The translations under genes and the position numbers were made by a program. Shown piece by piece: positions 55,941 to 64,000 of a DNA stretch of 64,000 bases (its first letter is position 1; each line of letters starts with the position of its first letter). This DNA comes from Aquabacter cavernae. GTDB taxonomy: Bacteria > Pseudomonadota > Alphaproteobacteria > Rhizobiales > Xanthobacteraceae. The stretch is from contig NZ_RWKV01000009.1 of assembly GCF_003993795.1 (NCBI RefSeq), positions 49,276 through 113,275 of the forward strand, given 5' to 3'. The notes under the pieces are model-generated. The model worked only from the letters and a program-made list of their open reading frames with translations. It ran no database searches and had not been told where the DNA came from.

Positions 55941-57338
55941 ATGAACGCCAATATCGCCGCCGTCCTTTATCTGGTTTCGGGCATCCTCTTCATCCTGGCG
56001 CTGCGCGGCCTGTCCCACCCCACCACGTCGCGGCAGGGCAACCTGTTCGGCATGGTCGGCATGGGCATCGCCGTGCTCACCACGCTGGCGCTCTCCCCGC
56101 CCTCCGACGTGTTCGGCTGGGTGCTGGTGATCGCGGGCATCGGCATCGGCGGCGGCATCGGCGCGGTTGTCGCCCGCCGCATCGCCATGACCGCCATGCC
56201 GCAGCTGGTGGCCGCGTTCCACTCGCTGGTGGGCCTTGCCGCCGTGCTGGTGGCGGCCGCCGCGCTCTATGCGCCTGCCGCCTTCGGCATCGGCACGCCG
56301 GGCGACATCCATGGCGCGAGCCTCGTGGAAATGGTGCTGGGTGTGGCCATCGGCGCCATCACCTTCACCGGCTCCATCATCGCCTTCGCCAAGCTGAACG
56401 GGAACATGTCGGGCAAGCCGATCATGCTGCCCTTCCGGCACCTCATCAATATCGGCCTCGCGGCGCTGCTGCTGATCCTGATCGTGGCCTTCGTGCTCAC
56501 CGGCTCGATCCCGCTGTTCTGGATCATCACCATCCTGTCGCTGGTGCTGGGCGGCCTGCTCATCATCCCCATCGGCGGCGCCGACATGCCGGTGGTGGTG
56601 TCCATGCTCAACTCCTATTCGGGTTGGGCAGCGGCGGGCATCGGCTTCACGCTGGGCAACACCGCGCTCATCATCACGGGCGCGCTGGTGGGCTCCTCGG
56701 GCGCCATCCTGTCCTACATCATGTGCAAGGCCATGAACCGGTCCTTCATCTCCGTCATCCTCGGCGGCTTCGGCGGTGAGACCGCCGGCGGCCCGGCAGG
56801 CGTGGTGGAGACCCGTCCCGTGAAGCACGGGTCGGCTGAAGATGCCGCCTACATCATGAAGAACGCGCAGAAGGTCATCATCGTGCCCGGTTACGGCATG
56901 GCGGTGGCCCAGGCCCAGCACGCGCTGCGCGAGATGGGCGACCTGCTGAAGAAGGAAGGCGTCGAGGTCAAGTACGCCATCCATCCGGTGGCGGGCCGCA
57001 TGCCCGGGCACATGAACGTGCTGCTGGCGGAAGCCCAGGTGCCCTATGACGAGGTGTTCGAGCTGGAGGACATCAACTCCGAGTTCGCCCAGGCGGACGT
57101 GGCCTTCGTCATCGGCGCCAATGACGTGACCAACCCGGCCGCCAAGACCGATCCTGCCTCGCCCATCTTCGGCATGCCGATCCTGGACGTGGAAAAGGCC
57201 AAGACCGTGCTCTTCATCAAGCGCGGCATGGGCTCCGGCTATGCCGGCGTGGAGAACGAATTGTTCTTCCGCGACAACACCATGATGCTCTTCGGCGACG
57301 CCAAGAAGGTCACCGAGGAAGTGTTGAAGGGCCTCTGA
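55941..57338 (+). CDS. pntB: Transhydrogenase, subunit beta
   Basis: 465 residues. About nine membrane helices with the channel motifs AFHSLVGLAAV and GADMPVVVSMLNSYSGWAAAGIGFTLGN, then the NADP-binding domain III from about residue 290: VIIVPGYGMAVAQAQHALREM, HPVAGRMPGHMNVLLAEAQVPYD, VIGANDVTNPAAK and IKRGMGSGYAGVENELFF. Spacing to pntAB is 10 bp. A terminator hairpin follows 40 bp downstream. Confidence 0.96.
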   Translation: MNANIAAVLYLVSGILFILALRGLSHPTTSRQGNLFGMVGMGIAVLTTLALSPPSDVFGWVLVIAGIGIGGGIGAVVARRIAMTAMPQLVAAFHSLVGLAAVLVAAAALYAPAAFGIGTPGDIHGASLVEMVLGVAIGAITFTGSIIAFAKLNGNMSGKPIMLPFRHLINIGLAALLLILIVAFVLTGSIPLFWIITILSLVLGGLLIIPIGGADMPVVVSMLNSYSGWAAAGIGFTLGNTALIITGALVGSSGAILSYIMCKAMNRSFISVILGGFGGETAGGPAGVVETRPVKHGSAEDAAYIMKNAQKVIIVPGYGMAVAQAQHALREMGDLLKKEGVEVKYAIHPVAGRMPGHMNVLLAEAQVPYDEVFELEDINSEFAQADVAFVIGANDVTNPAAKTDPASPIFGMPILDVEKAKTVLFIKRGMGSGYAGVENELFFRDNTMMLFGDAKKVTEEVLKGL

Positions 57339-57377
57339 GCCGAGCCTGCTGAACGCCCCGGCGTTCACGAAAGATGC

Positions 57378-57411
57378 AAGGGGCCGCCCGGCAGACGCCG
57401 CGCGGCCCCTT
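57378..57411 (+). terminator. Hairpin terminator after pntB
   Basis: Stem AAGGGGCCGC / GCGGCCCCTT, 14-base loop, followed by CGCTTTTCTG. Likely end of the oxidase IV/transhydrogenase transcript. Confidence 0.75.
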
Positions 57412-57517
57412 CGCTTTTCTGTTGGTGACGCAACGAATGCTTGCGCTTTTCAGATGAGTGCGATTCCCTGTCATGTATGATTGCGAATCAATAGTTCTTC
57501 GCAGAGGGGGAACGCAC

Positions 57518-57745
57518 ATGTCGGCCATGAAAATTCACAGCATGAGCATCGACGTCGTGCAGGACAAAGCCGTGATTTCCTTCGTGAAACCCGGCATCAC
57601 GCCGAGTCTTCTGAAGCTCACCAACGTGCACGTCACCTGCCCGCTGCCCATCGAGGGCCAGGGCGACCTGCGCGACGCGACCCTCGCCCAGGCACGGGCC
57701 GCTCTCCAGGAAGCCATCCGCATCCTGGACCACGGCACCGCCTGA
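57518..57745 (+). CDS. Small soluble protein of unknown function
   Basis: 75 residues after the ATG at 57518, which follows AGAGGGGG at good spacing. Sequence: MKIHSMSIDVVQDKAVISFV beta-like start, HVTCPLPIEGQGDLRD middle, and an amphipathic helix ATLAQARAALQEAIRILD at the end. No signal peptide, no motif recognised. It is a single gene between the transhydrogenase terminator and the tautomerase gene, on which it converges. Confidence 0.65.
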   Translation: MSAMKIHSMSIDVVQDKAVISFVKPGITPSLLKLTNVHVTCPLPIEGQGDLRDATLAQARAALQEAIRILDHGTA

Positions 57746-57808
57746 GAGGCGTGTCGTCGGTAAGCGGCACTGCCCCGGTGGCCGGGGCAGTGAGGTGAAG
57801 CCTGTGCC

Positions 57809-58216
57809 TCACGCCGCCTTCAGCGTCTTCTCCACATAGCGGCTTTCCTGCGTGCGCCCGCCATAGCCATAAGCGTCGGCCTTCACCTCGCGCACATGGA
57901 TGTAGCTCTCGGGATGGAGCGCACCCAGCAGGCCCGCCATCTCCGCATAGACAGCCGCGATATAGGCCGCCTTCTCGTCCTTGGTGTTCGTGCCGTCCAC
58001 CACGGCGATATCCAGCCAGAAGCTCGCCCGCCCTGCCGTCTGGAGGCTCGGGCCGCCGACAAACCAGTGCGCCTCCGGCAGGAAGGTGATGGCCACGGAG
58101 GTGAGCGCGGGATCCTTGCGCAAATGCTGGGCGGTGAGCGCGGACAAACGGGCGGCGACCTCGGCCGCCTTGCCGGCGTCGGGCGCGCCGGAGAGGGTCA
58201 CTTGAAGAATGGGCAT
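57809..58216 (-). CDS. Tautomerase-superfamily enzyme
   Basis: 135 residues with Pro directly after the initiating Met (MPILQVTLSGAPDAGKAAEVA), the catalytic N-terminal proline of the 4-oxalocrotonate tautomerase/MIF superfamily. Other family-like parts are SVAITFLPEAHWFVGG and YIHVREVKADAYGYGG. The length is that of a fused two-unit or MIF-like form. Substrate unknown. It is divergent from a LysR-type regulator gene with 118 bp between starts, so it is the probable target of that regulator. Confidence 0.85.
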   Translation of the reverse strand: MPILQVTLSGAPDAGKAAEVAARLSALTAQHLRKDPALTSVAITFLPEAHWFVGGPSLQTAGRASFWLDIAVVDGTNTKDEKAAYIAAVYAEMAGLLGALHPESYIHVREVKADAYGYGGRTQESRYVEKTLKAA

Positions 58217-58308
58217 TGGTGGCGTCTCCGTTTGGGAACGCCATCACGCTAGGCCCGGCCGATACTTCAGAAAAATTGATTTATGGAAATCGACGAATTG
58301 GCTACCCT

Positions 58309-58325
58309 GATATGAAAGCCATATC
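58309..58325 (+). promoter_or_regulatory. LysR-box-like inverted repeat
   Basis: GATATG-AAAGC-CATATC, a perfect 6-bp inverted repeat with a T-N11-A core, 9 bp before the LysR start. A second weaker one, GATTT-ATGG-AAATC, lies at 58278-58291 in the same divergent region. Confidence 0.55.
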
Positions 58326-58334
58326 GGGACCGCC

Positions 58335-59210
58335 ATGCTCCGCAATCTCGACCTCGATTTGATCCGCAGCTTCGTGGCCGTGGCCGATCTCGGCTCCATC
58401 TCCGCCGCCGGCCAGCGCGTGGGGCGCACCCAGTCGGCGGTGAGCCTGCAGATGGACCGGCTGGCCGACGCCCTGGGCTTCCTGCCCCTGGAGCGGCGCG
58501 GGCGCGGCGTGGCGCTCACCGCGCGCGGCGCCGCCTTCCTGGACGATGCGCGGCGCCTGCTGGACCTGAACGACCGCATCCTCGCCCAGCATGTCCATGG
58601 CGGCTATGCCCATCCGCTGCGGCTGGGCTTCCTGCAGGATTTCGGCGAGGCCGCGCTCCAGCGCGTCCTGAGCCGCCTCGCGGCCCTGTTCCCGGATGCG
58701 CCACTGACGGTGCAGGTAAGCTCCACCGCGCCCATGCTGGAGCGCCTGCAGGCGGGCGACCTCGACCTCGCGCTCGGCCTGCGGACCGACCTGGACCTGC
58801 CCGCCACGCCGGCGGGGCGCGTGCCCATGGCCTGGATCGCCTCGCGAAACCTGCGGCTGTCTCCCGACGAGCCCGTGCCGCTACTGATGTTCGAAACGCC
58901 CTGCATCTATCGTGCGGCGGCGCTGAGCGCGCTCAATGCGGCCGGGCGGGCCTATCGCATCGCCTTCACCAGCCCCAGCCTGCCGGGCCTGCTGGCCGCC
59001 GCCGGTGCCGGGCTCGGCGTGACCGTGCGCACCTCGCGCGCCGTGCGCACGGATCTCGTGGCCGTGCGCGAACCGGACCTGCCGGGTCTGCCGGACGTGG
59101 AATTCGTCATGTACCGGCGGGCGGAAGTGGCGGCGCCCGCCTTGCTCCAGGCCGAAGAAGTGGTTCTGGAGGAACTGCGCCGCGAGCGGCCGCTCTACGC
59201 GGCCGCTTAA
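58335..59210 (+). CDS. LysR-family transcriptional regulator
   Basis: 291 residues. N-terminal HTH: LDLIRSFVAVADLGSISAAGQRVGRTQSAVSLQMDRL, then LGFLPLERRGRGVALTARGAAFL. The substrate-binding domain follows (LRLGFLQDFGEAALQRVLSRL, LPGLLAAAGAGLGVTVRTSRAV). Divergent transcription from the tautomerase gene is the classical LysR arrangement. It converges on trpS with nine bases between the stops. Confidence 0.93.
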   Translation: MLRNLDLDLIRSFVAVADLGSISAAGQRVGRTQSAVSLQMDRLADALGFLPLERRGRGVALTARGAAFLDDARRLLDLNDRILAQHVHGGYAHPLRLGFLQDFGEAALQRVLSRLAALFPDAPLTVQVSSTAPMLERLQAGDLDLALGLRTDLDLPATPAGRVPMAWIASRNLRLSPDEPVPLLMFETPCIYRAAALSALNAAGRAYRIAFTSPSLPGLLAAAGAGLGVTVRTSRAVRTDLVAVREPDLPGLPDVEFVMYRRAEVAAPALLQAEEVVLEELRRERPLYAAA

Positions 59211-59219
59211 CCTGTCACC

Positions 59220-60257
59220 TCAGCGACGGACCATGCCGACGATATCCTTCACGTCGGCGATGGTCTTGTCGGCGATCACCCGCGCCCGGTCGGCACCATC
59301 AGCGAGGATGGCATCGATGGCGCTCACATCGGCCATCAGGCGCTTCATCTCGCCCGCGATGGGGCTGAGCTTCTCCACGGCAAGGTCCACCAGCGCGCCC
59401 TTGAAGGTGGAGAACTGCCCGCCGCCGAACTGGTCCAGCACGCTCTGCTTGGTGCCGTCCAGCAGCGCCGCATAGATGCCCACCAGATTGTCCGCCTCCG
59501 GACGCTCCTTCAGGCCCGCCTCTTCGGAGGGCAGCGGCTCGGGATCGGTCTTGGCCCGGCGCACCTTGCCGGCAATGGCCTCCGCATCGTCGGTGAGGTT
59601 GATGCGGGAGAAGTCCGAGGCATCGGACTTGGACATCTTCTTGGAGCCGTCGCGCAGGCTCATGACGCGCGTGGCCGGGCCCGCGATGACCGGCTCGGTC
59701 AGCGGGAAATAGCCCTCGCCGAAGCCGAGGCCGGAGAGCGAGGGGCCGAAGTCCGTATTGAACTTCTGCGCGATGTCGCGGGTCAGCTCCAGATGCTGCT
59801 TCTGGTCCTCGCCCACGGGAACGTGGGTGGCGCGGTAGAGCAGGATGTCGGCGGCCATCAAATCGGGATAGGCGAACAGGCCCACGGAGACATTCTCCCG
59901 GTCCTTGCCGGCCTTCTCCTTGAACTGCGTCATGCGGTTCAGCCAGCCCATGCGGGCGACGCAGTTGAAGATCCAGGCCAGTTCCGCATGGCCGGACACC
60001 TGGCTCTGGTTGAAGACGATGTGCTTCTTGGGGTCGATGCCGCAGGCGATGAAGGCGGCGGTGACCTCGCGGGTGTGGCGCTTCAGCTCCTCGGGCTCCT
60101 GCCAGACGGTGATGGCGTGCAGGTCCACCACGCAATAGATGCAGTCGAAGCGCTCCTGAAGCTCCACGAACCGCTTGATGGCCCCGAGATAATTGCCGAG
60201 ATGCAGGTTTCCGGTGGGTTGGACACCGGAGAAAACACGTTCCGCGACCGCCGCCAT
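59220..60257 (-). CDS. trpS: Tryptophanyl-tRNA synthetase
   Basis: 345-residue class I synthetase. HIGH-type motif in [23 protein letters not shown] loop in [12 protein letters not shown], and [19 protein letters not shown] contacting Trp-AMP. It charges tRNA-Trp. The ATG at 60257 follows GAGGAGG; an in-frame extension to 60368 is not family-like. It lies behind murJ with an alpha/beta-hydrolase gene between them. Confidence 0.96.
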   Translation of the reverse strand: MAAVAERVFSGVQPTGNLHLGNYLGAIKRFVELQERFDCIYCVVDLHAITVWQEPEELKRHTREVTAAFIACGIDPKKHIVFNQSQVSGHAELAWIFNCVARMGWLNRMTQFKEKAGKDRENVSVGLFAYPDLMAADILLYRATHVPVGEDQKQHLELTRDIAQKFNTDFGPSLSGLGFGEGYFPLTEPVIAGPATRVMSLRDGSKKMSKSDASDFSRINLTDDAEAIAGKVRRAKTDPEPLPSEEAGLKERPEADNLVGIYAALLDGTKQSVLDQFGGGQFSTFKGALVDLAVEKLSPIAGEMKRLMADVSAIDAILADGADRARVIADKTIADVKDIVGMVRR

Positions 60258-60392
60258 GGCGACCTCCTCACGGCGGCCGGGTTGGACGCGGCCGCCTCCT
60301 TTGGGACAAACCGGGCCAAGCGGCCCGAAACGAGGCCGCCTCATGCCATGGCGGGCAAGGGGCGGCAAGCCTCGCGGAACAACAAGCCCGGC

Positions 60393-61250
60393 TCAGGGAT
60401 CGGCGCGGTCCAGGAACGCGGCGATCACCTTGTGGTCCTTCGCCTCCCACAGGAGCGGGGCGTGCCCCTGGCCCTCCACCGTATAGACCTCCATGCCCCG
60501 GTGCCGGTCGGCCATGGCCTCCAGGGCCGTCGCCGACAGCACGTCGGAGAGGGCGCCATGGATCACCATGAGAGGCTGGGGCGCCATGGCGTCGAACCCG
60601 TCCCAGAATTCCGGCAGGGGCTTGGTGGGATCGAAGGCCTTGAAGGCGTCCGCCATGGCGGGGTCATAAGCGAGGCGCGGCGTTCCGGCATCGTCCGCAT
60701 AGATCTGGCGCGCATAGCGCTCCCAGTCCTCGGCGGTGAGGTTCGGGAACATGATGCCCTGCGCGGCCTTGAGCGAGGCGACGAGGGCCGGCCAGTCGCC
60801 GGGCGGCGGCGCGCCCACATAGCCGGCGATGCGCGCGATGCCGGATGTTTCCACCACGGGTCCGATATCGTTGAGGATCGAGCCCGCCATCACCTCCGGC
60901 CGCACGCTGGCGATGCGCATCATCACGAGCCCGCCCCGCGAGGTGCCCAGGAACAGGGCCCGGGAGATTCCGAGGTTCTCCAGGCCGTCCAGCGTGTCCT
61001 GCGCCTCCTGGACGATGTTGTAGGAGGCATAGGGCGCATAAGCGGACCCGCCCCGCCCCCGGAAGTCGAACGAGATCACCTGCCGTCCGCGCTCCGCCAG
61101 CGCCTCTGCCAGCGTCTCGAAATCGGTGGAGGAGCGGGTGAGGCCCGGCAGGCAGACCAGCGGCAGGAAACGGCTCGGCTCTCCCCAGATCCGCCCGAAC
61201 AGGGCGCGGTCATCGCGGGCGGGATAGGCGAAGGTGCGGCTTGGGCTCAC
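60393..61250 (-). CDS. Alpha/beta-fold hydrolase
   Basis: 285 residues. Catalytic nucleophile Ser in FLGTSRGGLVMM (GxSxG form), Asp probably in IHGALSDVLS and His in GQGHAPLLWEAKD; oxyanion region LVCLPGLTRSSTDFETL. Substrate unknown; it resembles small-molecule esterases. It starts with GTG, with GGGGA upstream. It lies 15 bp behind murJ and probably shares its transcript. Confidence 0.88.
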   Translation of the reverse strand: MSPSRTFAYPARDDRALFGRIWGEPSRFLPLVCLPGLTRSSTDFETLAEALAERGRQVISFDFRGRGGSAYAPYASYNIVQEAQDTLDGLENLGISRALFLGTSRGGLVMMRIASVRPEVMAGSILNDIGPVVETSGIARIAGYVGAPPPGDWPALVASLKAAQGIMFPNLTAEDWERYARQIYADDAGTPRLAYDPAMADAFKAFDPTKPLPEFWDGFDAMAPQPLMVIHGALSDVLSATALEAMADRHRGMEVYTVEGQGHAPLLWEAKDHKVIAAFLDRADP

Positions 61251-61265
61251 GAATTTCCCCTTCGG

Positions 61266-62792
61266 TCATGCATCCCCGGCGCGCGCCGCGAGACGGCGGC
61301 GCAGGAGGAGCCAGAGCGCACCATAGGTCGCCATCCCCGCCGCCACCAGCACGCCCAGGCGGAGCGCGGCGGCAAATCCCGCCCCCGGAGACGGCCAGAG
61401 CCAGGCCAGCCCCAGAACCACGCCCGCCATGGCAAGACAGGCGAGAAGGAGCCCGCGCGCCTGCCGCCACACATCTCCCGAGAGCGCCAGATGCCCCGCT
61501 CCCTGGAGGACCAACCCGAGCCGCACCGCCCCGTAGCAGGCCGAGAGCGCCACCGCGCAGGCGCCCGCCGTCGGGCCGATACCCAGGCCCAACCCCGCGG
61601 CGAGGACGGCGGCATTGACCAGCGACACGATGCCCGCCCGCTCCGCCGCGCCGGTGAGGCCATGGCTCATGGCGGCGGCGCTGAAGATCTTCTCCAGCCC
61701 CTGCGCGGGCAAGGCCAATGCGAGCGCCGCCAGCAAGGCGGCCGTCATCGCCGTGTCCTGCGCCGTGAAGCTGCCGCGCTGGTAGAGGACCGCGATGATG
61801 GGCTCGGCCAGCACCAGCAGGCCGGTGGCCGCCGGCAGCGCGAAGGCGAGCGCGGCCAGCGCGGCGCGGGTGGTTTCCACGCCCGGCCGCCGCGCGCGCC
61901 CGGTGGTGAGCAGAGGCACCAGCACCGCCCCCGCGCTCGCCCCCACCAGCCCCAGCGGCAGGTCGATGAGGCGCTGGGCATAATTGAGTGCCGAGACGGC
62001 GCCCGGCACCGAGGAGACCATTGCCGCCACGATCAGCAGGCGCAACTGCGGCAGGCCCGCGAACAGCAGGGCGGGGCCGGAGGCGCGCAGCACGCGGCGC
62101 GCGGCGGCCCAGGCGAAACCGGCGTTGAGGCGCAAGGATGCCGGCGCCCGATGGGCCGCCACCATCATGAGCATCATCTGCGCAATGCCCGATATGACCG
62201 CGCACGCCGCCATGACCATGGCGGCGGCAGGCGTCGCCACCCAGCCTTCCAGCAGCAGAAAGGCGATGGCCACCAGCACCACCGCATTGGCCAGCATGGG
62301 CGCGAGCGCGGGCAACAGCACCCGGTGCGCCGCATTGGCGATGCCGCCCAGCACCGCGGCGGCGCCCGCCAGCGGCAGATAGAAGATGGCGAGCTGGCCG
62401 CAGGCGATGGCAAGGTCCGCCCGCTCGCCGCCCTCCGAGAAGCCGGGCGCGAGAATCATCATGATGACCGGCATGGCCAGCGCCCCGGCGAGCGCGAGCA
62501 CGGTCAGCAGGGTTCCGAGCAGCGCCAGGGTGGCATTGGCGACGGCCGCCGCCTGCGTGTCGTCCTCCGCCTTGGCCAGCGCGGGCAACATGGCGGCGTT
62601 GAAGGCGCCGTCCGCCAGCAGGCGCCGCGCCAGCAGCGGCAGGGACAAGGCGGCCATGAGCGCATCCGCCAGCGGCCCCGCCCCCAGCACCGCTGCCGTG
62701 CCCACATCCCGCGCGAAGCCGAGCACGCGCGAGCCCAGCGTCGCGGCGCTCACGGCGGAGGTCTTGGCGATCAGCGAGCGCGGCGGTGTCAT
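61266..62792 (-). CDS. murJ: Lipid II flippase MurJ
   Basis: 508 residues, about 14 membrane helices. MurJ/MviN opening SLIAKTSAVSAATLGSRVLGFARDVGTAAVLGAGPLADA, with the conserved SRxLGFxRD, then ARRLLADGAFNAAMLPAL and PALLFAGLPQLRLLIVAAMVSS. It flips the peptidoglycan precursor lipid II across the inner membrane and is normally essential. The start at 62792 is family-like. A DMT exporter gene lies 46 bp upstream on the same strand. Confidence 0.95.
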   Translation of the reverse strand: MTPPRSLIAKTSAVSAATLGSRVLGFARDVGTAAVLGAGPLADALMAALSLPLLARRLLADGAFNAAMLPALAKAEDDTQAAAVANATLALLGTLLTVLALAGALAMPVIMMILAPGFSEGGERADLAIACGQLAIFYLPLAGAAAVLGGIANAAHRVLLPALAPMLANAVVLVAIAFLLLEGWVATPAAAMVMAACAVISGIAQMMLMMVAAHRAPASLRLNAGFAWAAARRVLRASGPALLFAGLPQLRLLIVAAMVSSVPGAVSALNYAQRLIDLPLGLVGASAGAVLVPLLTTGRARRPGVETTRAALAALAFALPAATGLLVLAEPIIAVLYQRGSFTAQDTAMTAALLAALALALPAQGLEKIFSAAAMSHGLTGAAERAGIVSLVNAAVLAAGLGLGIGPTAGACAVALSACYGAVRLGLVLQGAGHLALSGDVWRQARGLLLACLAMAGVVLGLAWLWPSPGAGFAAALRLGVLVAAGMATYGALWLLLRRRLAARAGDA

Positions 62793-62838
62793 GGGAAACG
62801 CTCTGTGGCGGCTGGGCGGCGGTTTGGCAAGGCCGGGC

Positions 62839-63732
62839 CTATCCCCGCTTGCGCTCCGGCCAGGTCATGGCCATCACGCCCGGCACGACGCAGGCGAAGC
62901 CGATCCATGCAGTGGTGCTCAGATGCTCCCCCAGGAAGATCACGCCGATGGCCACACCGATCGGCACACGCAGATAGGCCTGGGCCGTGGTGCCCACCGA
63001 GCCCAGGGTCTGGATCAGCCGGAAATAGATGGCGAAGGCGAGCGCGGTTGAGAACACCGACAGCCCCAGCAGAGCGAGCACCGAATCGGTACTCGGCGCC
63101 AGGGTCCAGGGGCGGTCCACGATGAGGCTCAGGGGGATGAGGATGGCCGCCCCGCAGACCATGGAGCCTGCGGCAGGCACCATGGGATCCAGCCCCTTGA
63201 ACCCCTTGCCGGTGATCGCCGCCGCGCCGTAGCAGAGGGTGGCGACGATGATGGCGAGCTGGGCCCACAATTCCCGCCCGACCCCTCCCAGCGCATCCAT
63301 GCCGATGATGAGGCAGACACCCGCAAGCCCGGCCGCGACGCCGAACAGCTTGCGCGCCGTCACCCTCTCGTGGCGCGTGATGAGCGCCGTCAGCAGGAAG
63401 GCGAAGATGGGCGTCATGGAATTGAGGATGACCGCGAGGCTCGCCTCCGTGGTCTGCTCCGCCCAGGCGATGAGGGTGAAGGGCAGCGCGCTGTTGAGCA
63501 CCGCCTGGATCAGGAAGCGCCGCCATGTGGCCCGGTCCATGGGCAGGCTCACGCCCCGCAGCCTCAGCACCGCCAGCAGGAGGAGGCCCGCCAGCAAGGT
63601 CCGCGAGGCGATGAGCGTGATCGGCGGAATGGTCTCCACGCCCACACGGATGAAACTGTAGGCCGCGCCCCAGAGCGTCGAAAGCGCGAGCAGCAGCATC
63701 AGCTCCCGCGCGGTATTGGTCGAACCCGACAT
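62839..63732 (-). CDS. EamA/DMT-superfamily transporter
   Basis: 297 residues with ten predicted membrane helices in two EamA repeats. First repeat LLLALSTLWGAAYSFIRVGVETIPPITLIASR, with ILNSMTPIFAFLLTALI closing it. Second repeat LAIIVATLCYGAAAITGKG, closing with YLRVPIGVAIGVIFLGEHLSTTAWIGFACVVPGVM. Typically exports amino acids or other metabolites. The ATG at 63732 starts MSGSTNTARELML. A family B repeat lies 33 bp upstream. Confidence 0.9.
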   Translation of the reverse strand: MSGSTNTARELMLLLALSTLWGAAYSFIRVGVETIPPITLIASRTLLAGLLLLAVLRLRGVSLPMDRATWRRFLIQAVLNSALPFTLIAWAEQTTEASLAVILNSMTPIFAFLLTALITRHERVTARKLFGVAAGLAGVCLIIGMDALGGVGRELWAQLAIIVATLCYGAAAITGKGFKGLDPMVPAAGSMVCGAAILIPLSLIVDRPWTLAPSTDSVLALLGLSVFSTALAFAIYFRLIQTLGSVGTTAQAYLRVPIGVAIGVIFLGEHLSTTAWIGFACVVPGVMAMTWPERKRG

Positions 63733-63765
63733 CGCCCTCTGGCCCTCTTGATCGCCCGTCTCCTT

Positions 63766-63879
63766 AGAGCCTGATCCGATCGGGTTGAACCAACCTGATC
63801 GGTGAATCAGCCTCTAATCTCTTGATAGAGAGCGTTTTACCGACCGGATTGCGATGCAATCCGATCGGAACGTGCTCTA
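63766..63879 (+). repeat. Double-hairpin intergenic repeat, family B copy 2
   Basis: Hairpin 1: AGAGCCTGAT with ATCAGCCTCT and inner GGTTG/CAACC. Hairpin 2: CCGACCGGATTGC / GCAATCCGATCGG (12 of 13 pairs), enclosed by TAGAGAGCG/CGTGCTCTA. Same architecture as 26635-26755, with different stem sequences. It abuts the IS end. Confidence 0.78.
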
Positions 63880-64000
63880 GGCTCAGGACCTATTAATCTG
63901 CTGTGATCTGTGATTCACCGTCTCCCTTGAGGAGGCTGGCATGGGTGATTTGTTCCTGCTGAGCGAGCGGCAGATGGCTCGGATCTCGCCGTTTTTCCCG
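63880..64000 (+). mobile_element. Left end of an IS5-family insertion sequence (cut by window edge)
   Basis: The region after the family B repeat (GGCTCAGGACCTATTAATC...) leads into a transposase start at 63941. The boundary at about 63880 is inferred, because no right end is visible to confirm a terminal inverted repeat. Confidence 0.6.
63941..64000 (+). CDS. IS5-family (IS427-group) transposase, first 20 codons
   Basis: ATG preceded by TTGAGGAGG. The visible residues are M-G-D-L-F-L-L-S-E-R-Q-M, then ARISPFFP. This is the standard opening of IS5/IS427-type transposases (an (L/W)-x-(S/T)-(D/E)-x-Q-(W/M)-x-x-(I/L)-x-P-(F/Y)-(F/L)-P pattern). The DDE catalytic residues lie beyond the window, so whether the gene is intact cannot be judged. 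Confidence 0.8.
   Translation, partial: MGDLFLLSERQMARISPFFP

Noticed and set aside
59793..63125. Long plus-strand open frame opposite trpS, the hydrolase and murJ
   Set aside because: Low-complexity Arg/Gln/Gly/His sequence running across three real genes; no start signal.

Overview
The window is GC-rich, densely packed bacterial chromosome, most probably from an alphaproteobacterium of the order Hyphomicrobiales (Xanthobacter/Azorhizobium-like). The pointers are a three-subunit proton-translocating transhydrogenase (pntAA-pntAB-pntB), a 50-residue aa3-type oxidase subunit IV, a GAAC-N7-GAAC LexA-type box, a TorF-type porin, an oxalyl-CoA/formyl-CoA gene cluster and several palindromic intergenic repeat families. 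No rRNA, tRNA, CRISPR or prophage was seen. The only mobile element is the left end of an IS5-family insertion sequence cut by the right edge.

Layout. 1-4.7 kb: late cobalamin (corrin) synthesis, cobL-cobE-cobM, convergent cbiD, then cobB. 4.9-10.6 kb: a small unknown protein, succinate-semialdehyde dehydrogenase, a secreted unknown protein, and an ECF sigma/anti-sigma operon divergent from a secreted DUF4394 protein, with two near-identical divergent promoter-like elements between them. 10.9-13.7 kb: ffh, rpsP, rimM. 13.7-20.2 kb: UPF0114 membrane protein, a four-gene CUT1-type sugar/polyol ABC transporter, and a D-2-hydroxyacid dehydrogenase. 20.3-27.8 kb: protease-inhibitor-like protein, porin, radC-map, sfsA-thioesterase, a Tat-exported patatin, an FAH-family enzyme and a YqaE-like peptide.

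28-39.7 kb is the accessory-looking metabolic region. A GntR regulator, oxalyl-CoA decarboxylase and two formyl-CoA transferase paralogues lie in one direction. Upstream is a tripartite tricarboxylate-type transporter (tctC-tctB-tctA), then an IclR regulator divergent from a ketopantoate-reductase-like gene. An 18-base near-identical motif lies in front of both tctC and the reductase gene, and a weaker relative lies in front of the GntR gene. I infer a co-regulated carboxylate (plausibly oxalate) uptake and degradation unit.

39.8-53.9 kb: a DedA-family protein, gltD and gltB (glutamate synthase, two transcripts separated by a palindromic repeat), a proline-rich secreted protein, an AarF/UbiB-like kinase, a copper-related pair including a YcnI-PCuAC fusion, a VOC protein, and a radical SAM protein preceded by the LexA-type box. 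54-64 kb: oxidase subunit IV, transhydrogenase, a LysR/tautomerase pair, trpS, an alpha/beta hydrolase, murJ, a DMT exporter, a repeat and the IS end. Start codons were chosen by upstream Shine-Dalgarno sequence, family N-terminus and overlap with the upstream gene. Function calls rest on motif recognition only; no database search was possible.
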